From JBNAGF01 sp049801055 (GTDB lineage Bacteria > Pseudomonadota > Alphaproteobacteria > Rhodobacterales > Rhodobacteraceae): a stretch of DNA of 64,000 nt. Location of the stretch: the NCBI RefSeq assembly GCF_049801055.1, contig NZ_JBNAGF010000001.1, positions 248,001 to 312,000 on the forward strand. The letters are read 5' to 3'. Within the stretch, counting starts at the first letter, position 1, and each line of letters starts with the position of its first letter. The notes under the pieces were generated by a model that was given only the letters and a program-made list of their open reading frames with translations, searched no databases and was not told the DNA's origin. The position numbers were made by a program, and so were the translations under genes. Below are positions 16,266 to 24,510 of the stretch, piece by piece.

Positions 16266-17192
16266 ATGCGACTTGGAACCGTGTGCTACGAAGGGCGCGA
16301 ACATGTTGTTGCCGCTCTTAAGGATGGCCGTTTGCTCGATCTGCATCTTGCGGCTGAACTGGCAGGGGAAGACTGCGCCTGGTTCATCGACATGATGGCG
16401 GTGATCTACGCAGGGAATCCGGCGCTGGATCTGGCATCCGGTCTAATAGCGGATGCCTCGGATCGTTGTATTCTCGAGGAAGAAGAAATCACCTTCTGTC
16501 CGCCGCTCTTGCCGGTGCAGTTTCGTGATTGCCTGGCCTTTGAAACACATCTCAAGAACAGCTTTGCCGCTGCGGAAAAGATGACAGGGCGGCCCTTTGC
16601 AATTCCCGGCGTTTGGTTCGAGCAGCCGATCTATTACAAGGGCAATCGGCTTAGCTTTGTCGGCCACGGGCAGGATGTGATTTGGCCCGCATATGCCAGT
16701 TTTCTGGACATTGAATTGGAAATGGCCGTGGTCATCGGCAAGAAGGGCAAGAACATCAGGCCGGAGGAGGCCGAGAGCTTCATTTTTGGTTATACGATCC
16801 TGAACGATGTCTCGGCGCGAGACGCTCAGATGGCGGAAATGCCTGGCCAACTCGGTCCTGCAAAGGGCAAGGATTTCGATACCGGCAACGTTCTTGGCCC
16901 CTTTATCCTGACCGCGGACGAGGTCAGCCACCCGGTCGCCCTCGATATGGAGGCTCGGGTCAACGGCGAGCGCTGGGGAGGGGGCAACTCAAAAGAAATG
17001 CACCATGATTTCGGAAAGATTCTGGCCCATGTGTCAGCCTCCGAAACCCTTTATCCCGGTGAGGTAATCGGCTCCGGCACGGTTGGCACCGGCTGCGGTC
17101 TTGAGATTGGCAAGCGGCTTTCACCCGGGGACCACTTTGAGCTGGAGATCGAAAAGATCGGGGTGCTGGCCAACCGGATTGTGAAAGAGTGA
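16266..17192 (+). CDS. Fumarylacetoacetate hydrolase family protein
   Basis: A 308-residue member of the FAH family (C-C bond hydrolases, decarboxylases and isomerases acting on acyl-pyruvate-like compounds). The catalytic half shows the metal ligands in FLDIELEMAVVIGKKGKNI (two acidic residues) and the downstream acidic site in ARDAQMAEM. The TILNDVSARD block, KGKDFDTGNVLGPFI and GSGTVGTGCGLEIG complete the fold. The ATG at 16266 is preceded by GAGGAGG at 16253-16259. The frame is open further upstream, but that part belongs to the cyclase remnant. Substrate not predictable. A TetR gene converges on it. Confidence 0.88.
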   Translation: MRLGTVCYEGREHVVAALKDGRLLDLHLAAELAGEDCAWFIDMMAVIYAGNPALDLASGLIADASDRCILEEEEITFCPPLLPVQFRDCLAFETHLKNSFAAAEKMTGRPFAIPGVWFEQPIYYKGNRLSFVGHGQDVIWPAYASFLDIELEMAVVIGKKGKNIRPEEAESFIFGYTILNDVSARDAQMAEMPGQLGPAKGKDFDTGNVLGPFILTADEVSHPVALDMEARVNGERWGGGNSKEMHHDFGKILAHVSASETLYPGEVIGSGTVGTGCGLEIGKRLSPGDHFELEIEKIGVLANRIVKE

Positions 17193-17228
17193 CCTCGAAG
17201 ACTTGGGATCAGAAAGCGTGGCGCGTCT

Positions 17229-17849
17229 TCACTCTGTCAGATGCCGGGACATGAAACGTCCGACTTCGCTCTCGCTCGGACGCTGCCCGGTAAAGACCTC
17301 TACAAAATCCGGCATCTGCGCCAGCCTCTGCCAACGGCTCTCCTGAACAGGCATCGAGAGGTGCCCGATCTGCGTGTAAAGAACGGTCATCGTTCGAATC
17401 TTCGCCTCATTCTCGGAATACCCGTGATGCACGAACATCCGTTCGATCGCTTCTTTACGAGCAGCGTCGGCTGCGTTCAGCTGGACTTGCAGCTTGGGAT
17501 CCGTGCGCGCCCAATTGCGGATCGCAAGGTCCAGCCGCGAATCGAACAAATCATCATCCAGCCAACAGTCAAACAGGTTGAACATCGCTTCGCAGATGGT
17601 CTCGGCATAGGCGTCGGCGCGTTGGGCAAGATTGCCCGTGTTCTTTTCCTCCCAGCGCGCAACCAATGCGTCCAGCAACGCGTCACGATCCTCAAAATGC
17701 CAATAGAAGCTGGTTCGGCTCAGCCCCAGATTGCGTGCCAGCGGCATCACCCGCACAGCCTCGACGCCGCCACCGCAGAGCAGGTCGCTTGCACCTTCAA
17801 GCCAGAGGGTTTCCGAGCCACGGGGTTTTGCAAGGGTCTTGTTTGTCAT
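17229..17849 (-). CDS. TetR/AcrR family transcriptional regulator
   Basis: A 206-residue repressor-type protein. The N-terminal helix-turn-helix is AVRVMPLARNLGLSRTSFYW followed by HFEDRDALLDALV (about residues 32-65), the standard TetR pattern. The C-terminal ligand domain is helical and not assignable to a ligand class. The first ATG (17849) is taken as the start; a TTG at 17858 in frame is possible. It ends 36 bp from the FAH-family gene, facing it. It lies upstream of no gene on its own strand except thiX further away, so its target is unclear. Confidence 0.85.
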   Translation of the reverse strand: MTNKTLAKPRGSETLWLEGASDLLCGGGVEAVRVMPLARNLGLSRTSFYWHFEDRDALLDALVARWEEKNTGNLAQRADAYAETICEAMFNLFDCWLDDDLFDSRLDLAIRNWARTDPKLQVQLNAADAARKEAIERMFVHHGYSENEAKIRTMTVLYTQIGHLSMPVQESRWQRLAQMPDFVEVFTGQRPSESEVGRFMSRHLTE

Positions 17850-17921
17850 CCGTGCCAACTAGCATTGCCGATCAGGGGTCACAATATCCTGACAGTTGTG
17901 TCGGGTAGATTGACAGCTTCG

Positions 17922-18665
17922 TCAACGCTGGCCTGTGGCTCGGCGAACCAGATAACCCGTTGCCCAGTTGGCCGCCACGTAGAGCAACACTGAAAACAGT
18001 CCGAGTGTCAGCATCGCGGCAAACATCAGGTCTGTTTTTGCGCGGCCGTTTGCCAGCAGCATCAGGTAGCCGAGACCCGACGAAGATCCGACCCACTCGC
18101 CGATCACCGCACCGATCGGGGCATAGACGGCAGCAAGTTTCAGACCCGATGCCAACGAGGGCAGCGCAGCGGGTACGCGGATTTGCCAAAGGATAGCGCG
18201 TGGGTTTGCCTGCATGGAGCGTGCGAGATCCAGATATCCCTGTGGCGTTCGGACCAGACCGTCAAAGAAAGCCGTCGTGACCGGAAAGAAAATGATCAGA
18301 ACCGCCATGGCCACTTTGGAACCCAGACCGTATCCCAGCCATAGTGTCAGTATCGGAGCGAGGGCAAAAACCGGCAGCGCCTGCGAAAACACCAGCAGGG
18401 GCTGCAGGATCACCCGCGCGGATTTTGACAGTGCAAGCAGCAGGGCCGTGATCATGCCCAGGCCGGCGCCGACCAAAAGGCCCAAGGCAACTTCGATCGC
18501 CGTTACAGCTGTATGTTCGGCAATCAACCATCGGTTCTGCCACCAAGTCTCGGCCACACGGCCGGGTCCGGGCAGAATGAAACTGGGGAAATCGGTCAGC
18601 CAAACCGCAGCCTGCCAGACCGCCAGAGCAAAAACGGTTGCGATCAGGGCATGAGGCGCTCTCAT
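17922..18665 (-). CDS. thiX: ABC transporter permease for thiamine pyrimidine precursor (ThiX)
   Basis: Inner-membrane permease (247 residues, about six hydrophobic segments). It has the cytoplasmic EAA-type loop ARSMQANPRAILWQIRVPAA (about residues 145-165) that contacts the ATPase. With ThiY and ThiZ it forms the importer for the formylaminopyrimidine/HMP precursors processed by TenA. The family is the SsuC/NitT/TauT type. It is the last gene of the thiamine operon and overlaps thiZ by 4 bp. Substrate assignment comes from neighbouring tenA and thiY, not from the permease itself. Confidence 0.85.
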   Translation of the reverse strand: MRAPHALIATVFALAVWQAAVWLTDFPSFILPGPGRVAETWWQNRWLIAEHTAVTAIEVALGLLVGAGLGMITALLLALSKSARVILQPLLVFSQALPVFALAPILTLWLGYGLGSKVAMAVLIIFFPVTTAFFDGLVRTPQGYLDLARSMQANPRAILWQIRVPAALPSLASGLKLAAVYAPIGAVIGEWVGSSSGLGYLMLLANGRAKTDLMFAAMLTLGLFSVLLYVAANWATGYLVRRATGQR

Positions 18666-19396
18666 ATTGCACCTCCCGACATCAGTTGTTTCAGAAGCGT
18701 CCCTTGCAGGTGCAAGGTTTCCTCATCATCGACATTTCGGGGCGGCATCGCTGAGGGTGCGGAAATGTGGGTCAGCCCGCCGGGTCGCATCACTGCGATA
18801 TGATGGCCAAGCCGGGCGGCCTCTGCCGGGTCATGCGTGACGAGCAAGACGGTTCGTCCGGTTAGCAGTTCAGCGGCCAGCCCCTGCATGTCGGCGCGGG
18901 TGGCCGCATCCAGTGCAGAAAAGGGCTCATCCAGCAGAATGATCTCCTTGTCCTCCATCAGCGTTCGGGCCAAAGCGACTCTTTGGCGCTGACCGCCCGA
19001 CAATTGGCTTGGGGTCTTGTTTGCGTGGGCAGCCAGTCCGACACGGTGCAGCATGCGGTCCCGCCGGGCAGGATCCGAGAGCTCGCCCCGCAATCGGGCG
19101 CCCAAGGCGACGTTTTCGGCGACAGTGGCCCAGGGCAGAAGCAAGTCGTCCTGCGCCATATAGGCCACCCGGCCGGTTGCAGGCGCGCCGTCGCTGGCGG
19201 CAATCGTTCCCGAGAACTCCGCCCCGGTGGGAAGTTCGGCAATCAGACGAAGTAAGGTCGACTTTCCGACACCGGACCCTCCGAGGAGACATGTCCAGCC
19301 GCCGGGCACAAGGTCCAGCCGCAGGGGCGCAAAGAGGGTGTCGCCAGACAGGCTGGCGCTCCCCTCGATTGTCAGCCCCGGGCTGGCGCGGGTCAC
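18662..19396 (-). CDS. thiZ: ABC transporter ATP-binding protein ThiZ
   Basis: ATPase of the ThiXYZ pyrimidine-precursor importer. Walker A is LLGGSGVGKSTLLRLIAEL (about residue 36), the Q-loop region is YMAQDDLLLPW, the signature is LSGGQRQRVALARTL and Walker B is IILLDEPFSALDAATR. I chose GTG at 19396 because it overlaps the tenA stop as GTGA and gives 244 residues. The open frame extends to 19459 inside tenA. A short C-terminal region follows the H-loop (VTHDPAEAARLGH). Confidence 0.87.
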   Translation of the reverse strand: MTRASPGLTIEGSASLSGDTLFAPLRLDLVPGGWTCLLGGSGVGKSTLLRLIAELPTGAEFSGTIAASDGAPATGRVAYMAQDDLLLPWATVAENVALGARLRGELSDPARRDRMLHRVGLAAHANKTPSQLSGGQRQRVALARTLMEDKEIILLDEPFSALDAATRADMQGLAAELLTGRTVLLVTHDPAEAARLGHHIAVMRPGGLTHISAPSAMPPRNVDDEETLHLQGTLLKQLMSGGAI

Positions 19397-20073
19397 GGGG
19401 TCAGCCCCATATCCCAGAACCCGACTTCCAGACGGGTCGCGGTGGCAAACCGATCGCACAGGGACTGCCAGCGAGGCAGGCTGGCATAGTCCGCGCCCAA
19501 TCGCCGTTCCAGTGCGTCGTCCAGCAGCTCGCCAACGGCAATACAGCTTTGCTGGTAATCCTCGCCGGCATAGGTTTCGATCCAGGCACGGTAGGTCTCG
19601 CTGCTGGCCTCTTGCGCCAGCCGGGTTCCGATTTCGCCATAACCCATCACACAGGGGGCCAATGCGGCCAACAGGTCCAGCAGGTCACCTGAATACCCGG
19701 ACTCGAGTACATACCGCGTGTAGGCAAGGTTGCCCGCGCGTTCCGGTGTGGCGAAGAGGTCGGCCTCGGAAATGCCGGCCTCGGCGCAGATCGAGACATG
19801 CAACTGCAACTCATGGTTAACCAGTGCGTCGACGGTTGCTGCGGCCGTGGCCATTTCCTGCGGGGTCTCTGATTTTGTCACCGCCAATGCCCATGCACGG
19901 GCGAAATGGATCAGGAATACATAGTCTTGCCTGAGGTAGTGCAGGAATGCCTCGCGTGACAACCCGCCGTCGCTCAATCCCTGCACAAACGCATGCCGGG
20001 TGTAGTCCCGCCAGCTTTGACCTGCCGCATCGCGCAGCAGGCCAAAGGCGCGGCCATAGTCGGTCGCGCTCAT
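19393..20073 (-). CDS. tenA: TenA family aminopyrimidine aminohydrolase
   Basis: TenA hydrolyses 4-amino-5-aminomethyl-2-methylpyrimidine to HMP, salvaging degraded thiamine. The 226-residue protein carries the features of the catalytic Cys-type class. Cys141 lies in LAPCVMGYGEIG, the DYVFLIHFARAW block contains Asp50, and the C-terminal Glu lies in RLEVGFWDMG. The helical heme-oxygenase-like fold is consistent. It sits between thiY and thiZ with 4-bp overlaps on both sides, exactly where salvage of an imported pyrimidine would need it. Confidence 0.93.
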   Translation of the reverse strand: MSATDYGRAFGLLRDAAGQSWRDYTRHAFVQGLSDGGLSREAFLHYLRQDYVFLIHFARAWALAVTKSETPQEMATAAATVDALVNHELQLHVSICAEAGISEADLFATPERAGNLAYTRYVLESGYSGDLLDLLAALAPCVMGYGEIGTRLAQEASSETYRAWIETYAGEDYQQSCIAVGELLDDALERRLGADYASLPRWQSLCDRFATATRLEVGFWDMGLTP

Positions 20074-21005
20074 TTCGCGTTCACATCAATGGCCAGATCC
20101 GAGACCGGCAATGTGCTGTCGATCAGGCCCGATTCCATCAGGAAGGTTTCGAACCGCACATAACGTCCGGCATCCAGCGCCGCCGGACGGATGGCAAAGC
20201 GCGGCAGCGTATCGACCCATGCGCGTGCGTTAAGCTCGTCCTGCAGTTCCGGCGCGGTTGCCGAGAAGATTTCCCAGCTGGCTTCGGGGTTGTTGATGAT
20301 AAACTGGGTTGCCTTTTCCGTAGCGGCCAGAAAGCGCGATACCTTGTCGGCGTCGAGAGCGTCCGACTTGGCCACATAGATCAGCTCGTCGTAGGACGGC
20401 ACGCCTTCTTCCTCGATGTAGAAACAACGCCCCTCGACGCCTTCGATATCCATCTGGTTCAGTTCGAAGTTTCGGTAGGCTCCGATAACGGCGTCGACCT
20501 GCCCGGACATCAGAGAAGGAGAGAGCGAGAAGTTGACGTTGACCATCTCGATCTCATCCAGCGCAACGCCGTAGGATCCCAGCACCGCGCCCAAAACGGC
20601 CTCCTCGACACCGGCAACGGAGAAGCCGATCTTGCGGTCCTTAAGGTCGGCGGGGGTTTCGATCGGCCCGTCTTTCAAAACCAGAAGGCAGTTCAGCGGG
20701 GTTGCGACCAAGGTCCCGACGCGGGTTAGCGGCAGCCCTTCGTGAACTTGCAGGTGCAGCTGGGGCTGGTAGGATACCGCCAGATCCGCCTGACCGGCAG
20801 CAACCAGCCGTGGCGGTGCCGACGGATCGGCAGGGGCAACGATTTCGACCTCCAGATCCTGTTCTGCGAAATAGCCTTTTTCCTGCGCCACGATGATCGG
20901 GCCGTGGTCAGGATTCACGAACCAGTCGAGCAGAACGGTCATCTGGTCGGCTGCCATTGCCGGTGTCGAAACCAGAAGGGCAAGGGAGGTCATCAGCTTC
21001 TTCAT
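20070..21005 (-). CDS. thiY: ABC transporter substrate-binding protein ThiY (THI5/NMT1-like)
   Basis: Periplasmic binding protein of 311 residues for thiamine pyrimidine precursors. A Sec signal peptide (MKKLMTSLALLVSTPAMA) is followed by MTVLLDWFVNPDHGPIIVAQ and EKGYFAEQDLEVEIVAPADP. This is the NMT1/THI5-like opening in which the DWFxNPDH stretch is characteristic. AAGQADLAVSYQPQLHLQVH also fits. AAAGGAAACG lies just before the ATG. It follows thiF by 15 bp and overlaps tenA by 4 bp. Confidence 0.92.
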   Translation of the reverse strand: MKKLMTSLALLVSTPAMAADQMTVLLDWFVNPDHGPIIVAQEKGYFAEQDLEVEIVAPADPSAPPRLVAAGQADLAVSYQPQLHLQVHEGLPLTRVGTLVATPLNCLLVLKDGPIETPADLKDRKIGFSVAGVEEAVLGAVLGSYGVALDEIEMVNVNFSLSPSLMSGQVDAVIGAYRNFELNQMDIEGVEGRCFYIEEEGVPSYDELIYVAKSDALDADKVSRFLAATEKATQFIINNPEASWEIFSATAPELQDELNARAWVDTLPRFAIRPAALDAGRYVRFETFLMESGLIDSTLPVSDLAIDVNAK

Positions 21006-21020
21006 TTTTCGTTTCCTTTG

Positions 21021-21980
21021 TCATGAAGTGGCAGCCGCGACGAGAACGATCTCGCCGGGCCAATCGGGGTGTATCTGTTCGGCCAGCCGCCAGGACCGCA
21101 ATCCGCTGGCGCAACAGAGCGCGAGCCGGCGATCCGGACGTGGCAGGTTCTCACCGACATCCTGCGGACGCATCCGGAGCGCACGCGGATCTGCGGGGAT
21201 CGGCGCTTCGTCCGTATCGCGCAACTCGATGATCAGATCTTCGTCGCTTAGCTGCGAGGGGGCTGCGAAGCAAAAGCCCGTGTTCGGCTCCGGTGCCGTG
21301 TCGAACCGGAAAGAGGAGAACCGGTAGCTGCCTGCGTCGAGTTGCACCAACTGTCCCAGCGGCGACGGGTCCTGCATGGTCAGAGCGGCAAGGGCCATTT
21401 GTGCCTGCATTGCGCCGATCATGCCGACCACGGGGCCGAGCACTCCGGCCGTCGCGCAGCTTGCGCCGCTATCGGGGGCGTCGGGAAAAACCGCGCGCAG
21501 CGATGGCGCGCCGCCGCAGAACCCGCCGACATAGCCGGACACACCCAGGACCGATGCGGAAATCAGCGGTTTGCGGGCCGCACGGCAAAAATCGCTCAGC
21601 GTGTAGCTGGCCGCATAGCTGTCGGCGCAGTCCAGCACCAGATCCGCGTCAGCTATCAAGGCCGGGGCATTATCCGGGGTCAGGGCTTTGGTGATCTCTC
21701 GCACGGAAATCGCAGAGTTTCGAGCGGTGCAGGCCTGCGCAGCGGCCTGCGCTTTGAGCAGACCCATATCAGCTTCGGTGAAGAGGGTCTGGCGATGCAG
21801 ATTGCTTGTTTCGACGATATCGGGATCAATTATGGTGATTTCGCCGATCCCGGCGCCGGCCAGCAGCGGCAATGTCGGGGCCGCAAGACCACCGGCTCCG
21901 ACGACAAGAACTCGTGCGTCCGCCAGCCGGGCCTGCGCGGTCGCTCCCAATACCATTTCCTGCCGGGCATACCGGGTCAT
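21021..21980 (-). CDS. thiF: ThiF/MoeB-type adenylyltransferase with C-terminal rhodanese-like domain
   Basis: E1-like enzyme expected to adenylate the ThiS C-terminus and pass on sulfur for thiazole synthesis. The nucleotide-binding loop is VLVVGAGGLAAPTLPLLAGA (about residues 24-43), then IIDPDIVETSNLHRQTLFTE. A conserved Cys lies in SCATAGVLGPVVGMIG. The C-terminal 75 residues look like a rhodanese domain with the loop CCASGLRSWRLAEQ. The usual first zinc Cys pair of MoeB/ThiF (PCYRCLF) is replaced by PSLRAVF, so the zinc site seems lost. The ATG at 21980 overlaps the thiE stop. 319 residues. Confidence 0.85.
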   Translation of the reverse strand: MTRYARQEMVLGATAQARLADARVLVVGAGGLAAPTLPLLAGAGIGEITIIDPDIVETSNLHRQTLFTEADMGLLKAQAAAQACTARNSAISVREITKALTPDNAPALIADADLVLDCADSYAASYTLSDFCRAARKPLISASVLGVSGYVGGFCGGAPSLRAVFPDAPDSGASCATAGVLGPVVGMIGAMQAQMALAALTMQDPSPLGQLVQLDAGSYRFSSFRFDTAPEPNTGFCFAAPSQLSDEDLIIELRDTDEAPIPADPRALRMRPQDVGENLPRPDRRLALCCASGLRSWRLAEQIHPDWPGEIVLVAAATS

Positions 21981-22573
21981 CCGCAGACCTCGACCCATTG
22001 CCGAACCCGGACCTCGGGATCTTCGTTGAGCGTGATGTCGGTCACTGCTGAAACGATATCTGCCCCGGCCTGCAGAACGCCGGGTGCCCGCTCGACGCTC
22101 ATCCCACCGATGCCGACCAGCGGAATGTTTCCAATCCTGGATTTCCATTCGGCGACCCGAGGCAATCCTTGCTGGTACCACTTCATCTGTTTCAGAATGG
22201 TCGGGTACACCGGGCCCAGAGCAACGTAGTCGGGTTTCATGGCAAGAACCCGTTCCAGCTCGTCGTCGTCATGGGTGGACACGCCCAGCTTCAGGCCTGC
22301 GGCACGGATCGCCTTCAGGTCGGCCTCGTCCAGATCCTCCTGCCCGAGATGAACCCAGTCGCATCCTGCGTCAATCGCGATTTCCCAGTAATCGTTTACT
22401 ACGAGAATGGCGCCATTCGCGGCGCAGAAGTCTCGCGCGGTCTCGATCTGCCGGCGGACGTGGTCCTCCGGTTGATCCTTGATCCGCAGCTGAACAAGTT
22501 TCACGCCCAGCGGCAGCATCCTCTCTAGCCATTTGCAGTCATCGAAGATCGGATAAAAGCGCGGCAGTGTCAT
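21977..22573 (-). CDS. thiE: Thiamine phosphate synthase ThiE
   Basis: Joins HMP pyrophosphate and the thiazole phosphate carboxylate to give thiamine phosphate. A TIM-barrel of 198 residues with KLVQLRIKDQPE, LVVNDYWEIAIDAGCDWVHL, GQEDLDEADLK, LGVSTHDDDELERVL, YVALGPVYPTILK and VGIGGMSVERAPGVLQAGAD. These match the ThiE pyrophosphate-binding and substrate loops, in the Rhodobacterales variant where STHDDDEL replaces the more usual SCH motif. It overlaps thiG and thiF by 4 bp each. Confidence 0.93.
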   Translation of the reverse strand: MTLPRFYPIFDDCKWLERMLPLGVKLVQLRIKDQPEDHVRRQIETARDFCAANGAILVVNDYWEIAIDAGCDWVHLGQEDLDEADLKAIRAAGLKLGVSTHDDDELERVLAMKPDYVALGPVYPTILKQMKWYQQGLPRVAEWKSRIGNIPLVGIGGMSVERAPGVLQAGADIVSAVTDITLNEDPEVRVRQWVEVCG

Positions 22574-23352
22574 GACAGGAAAGCCTTTCCGATGACCGGA
22601 GTGGACGCGTGGGCCATGTCGCGCGGTTCGATCGGGTCGGCCTGTTGCGCCAGGGTGCCGGCCTCGACGGCAAGCGCCATGGCGCGGGCCATTTGCACCG
22701 GGTCGCCAGCTCGGGCGACCGCCGTGTTGAGCAATACCGCGTCATAGCCCAGTTCCAGCGCATGCGCAGCGTGGCTGGGCAGCCCAATGCCGGCATCGAC
22801 AACCAGCGGCACGTCCGGAAACTCGGCCCGCATTGCCCGCAGAGCATATTCGTTGTTGAGGCCCCGCCCAGATCCGATCGGCGCACCCCACGGCATCAGC
22901 ACTTCGCACCCTGCCGCCAGAAGCCGTTCGCCCACGATCAGGTCTTCGGTCGTGTAGGGAAACACGTCGAAACCATCTTCGGACAGGATTCGTGCGGCTT
23001 CGACCAGTTGGAACACGTCCGGTTGCAAGCTGTCGGTGTGACCGATCAGTTCCAGCTTGATCCATTTCGTGTCAAACACCTCGCGCGCCATGTGCGCCGT
23101 GGTCACAGCCTCCTTGACGGTGTGGCATCCGGCGGTGTTCGGAAGGATCAGAACTCCGAGCTCCCGGATCATGTCCCAGAATGTCTGACCGGCACCTCCT
23201 GCGCCTTCTCGGCGCAGAGATACAGTGGCCACGCCGGCGCCGCTCTCGCGGAATGCCTGCTCTAGAATGGCAGGGCTGGGGTATTGGGCCGTGCCTAGCA
23301 TGAGCGGATTCGGAAGCGCAGTTCCGTAAAACGTTTTGCTGTCCTGCTGCAT
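22570..23352 (-). CDS. thiG: Thiazole synthase ThiG
   Basis: Forms the thiazole ring from DXP, dehydroglycine and the ThiS thiocarboxylate. The 260-residue TIM-barrel has LMLGTAQYPSPAILEQAF, the GVATVSLRRE stretch, LPNTAGCHTVKEAVTTAH, WIKLELIGHTDSLQPD with the Schiff-base Lys, GCEVLMPWGAPIGSGRGLNN and VVDAGIGLPSHAAHALELGY. The ATG at 23352 is preceded by GGAGG. An upstream in-frame GTG overlaps the thiS stop and is the alternative. Immediately downstream of thiS. Confidence 0.95.
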   Translation of the reverse strand: MQQDSKTFYGTALPNPLMLGTAQYPSPAILEQAFRESGAGVATVSLRREGAGGAGQTFWDMIRELGVLILPNTAGCHTVKEAVTTAHMAREVFDTKWIKLELIGHTDSLQPDVFQLVEAARILSEDGFDVFPYTTEDLIVGERLLAAGCEVLMPWGAPIGSGRGLNNEYALRAMRAEFPDVPLVVDAGIGLPSHAAHALELGYDAVLLNTAVARAGDPVQMARAMALAVEAGTLAQQADPIEPRDMAHASTPVIGKAFLS

Positions 23353-23354
23353 TT

Positions 23355-23549
23355 TCACCCTCCCTGCATAGGGGCCAGCACCTCGACCCGGTCGCCATCT
23401 TGCAGGCGATGCGCTATGCGCAGGGACGAGGGGACAAATTCTTCGTTCACCGCCGTGGCAACCCGGCCGGAAAATCCGCATTCTTCGAGCAGACCCGACA
23501 GCGTTTCCGATGCAACCTCTCGCGGTTCTCCGTTAAGCACGATCTTCAT
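23355..23549 (-). CDS. thiS: Sulfur carrier protein ThiS
   Basis: A ubiquitin-fold sulfur carrier of 64 residues ending in the essential Gly-Gly (VEVLAPMQGG), which becomes a thiocarboxylate donating sulfur to ThiG. The opening MKIVLNGEPREVASETLSGL and the AVNEEFVPSS block are typical. The gene overlaps the 3' end of thiO by 17 bp and is directly followed by thiG. Confidence 0.95.
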   Translation of the reverse strand: MKIVLNGEPREVASETLSGLLEECGFSGRVATAVNEEFVPSSLRIAHRLQDGDRVEVLAPMQGG

Positions 23550-24510
23550 CGACCATCTCCGAGTGTTTTCCGTTCAGCGCCAGATCGGCCACGCCCTGTG
23601 CCAGCGCCGGGGCAAGAAGGTAGCCGTGGCGATAAAGCCCGTTGGCATAGATTGTCCGACCCAGACGCCGGATCCGAGGCAGGTTGTCGGCAAAAGCGGG
23701 GCGCAAGTCGACGCCGATCTCGATCACCTCTGCCTCGCCAAAGGCCGGGTTGAGGGCATAGGCGGCGCTGAGCAACTCGAGCATCGACCGGGCGGTAATG
23801 CGACCGCTGTCTTCGCTTTCGATCATGGTCGCGCCCAACATGTAGATCCCATCGCCGCGCGGTACGATATAAAGCGGCATGCGTGGATGCAGAAGGCGGA
23901 CCGGACGGGTCAAGGTTACATCCGGGCAGCGTATAACCAGCATTTCGCCTTTCACCCCGCGCAGGTCATACAGCAGGTCGCGGGCATGCAGCCCCCGACA
24001 GTCGATGGCATTTTCAAGCTGCGCCGGGGCAAGTCTGCTGTGGAAGACAACGCCTTTTCCCAACAGGTCGCGATACAGGTCCTGCATCGCGCGGCGGGGA
24101 TCCAGATGAGCTTCTCCTGCAAAGTAGAGACCTGATCCGAACTCATGCAGATCCGGTTCCATCCGGGAGATTGCGGCCTGATCCACATGTTCAAACCCTT
24201 CGGTACGCCGGGAAAAACGGCGCAAGTCGGGAAGGTCGCGGGTGTTGGCCACCACAAGGGTTCCCGCATGTGTGACCTGCGTTCGCTTTGACCACCAGTC
24301 GATGGCTTGCTGTCCCAGACGCAGCACAGGTTCTTCGGCGTTTTCAAACTCACACCACGGGGCGAGCATGCCGCCGGCCCACCAGGAACACCCGTGCGGG
24401 CCGGGTGGTCCACCGGGGTCGTATACCTCGACCGTGGCCCCGCGTGCGACAAGCTCGGTCGCAACGCAGAGCCCGGCCACGCCGGCCCCTATGACGGAAT
24501 ACTGGGTCAC
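23533..24510 (-). CDS. thiO: Glycine oxidase ThiO
   Basis: FAD enzyme that oxidises glycine to dehydroglycine for thiazole formation in aerobes. The N-terminal dinucleotide motif is YSVIGAGVAGLCVATELVA. HGCSWWAGGMLAPWCEFENA is the conserved ThiO second block, and YIVPRGDGIYMLGATMIESE and NGLYRHGYLLAPALAQ lie near the C-terminus. I chose GTG at 24510, which overlaps the thiD stop (GTGA) and gives 325 residues. Two upstream GTG codons extend the frame to 24522. Confidence 0.92.
   Translation of the reverse strand: MTQYSVIGAGVAGLCVATELVARGATVEVYDPGGPPGPHGCSWWAGGMLAPWCEFENAEEPVLRLGQQAIDWWSKRTQVTHAGTLVVANTRDLPDLRRFSRRTEGFEHVDQAAISRMEPDLHEFGSGLYFAGEAHLDPRRAMQDLYRDLLGKGVVFHSRLAPAQLENAIDCRGLHARDLLYDLRGVKGEMLVIRCPDVTLTRPVRLLHPRMPLYIVPRGDGIYMLGATMIESEDSGRITARSMLELLSAAYALNPAFGEAEVIEIGVDLRPAFADNLPRIRRLGRTIYANGLYRHGYLLAPALAQGVADLALNGKHSEMVDEDRA

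Noticed and set aside
15885..16346. Possible transposase remnant left of the FAH gene
   Set aside because: No transposase motif, inverted terminal repeats or target duplication were found. The cyclase-like tail on the plus strand explains part of the region better.
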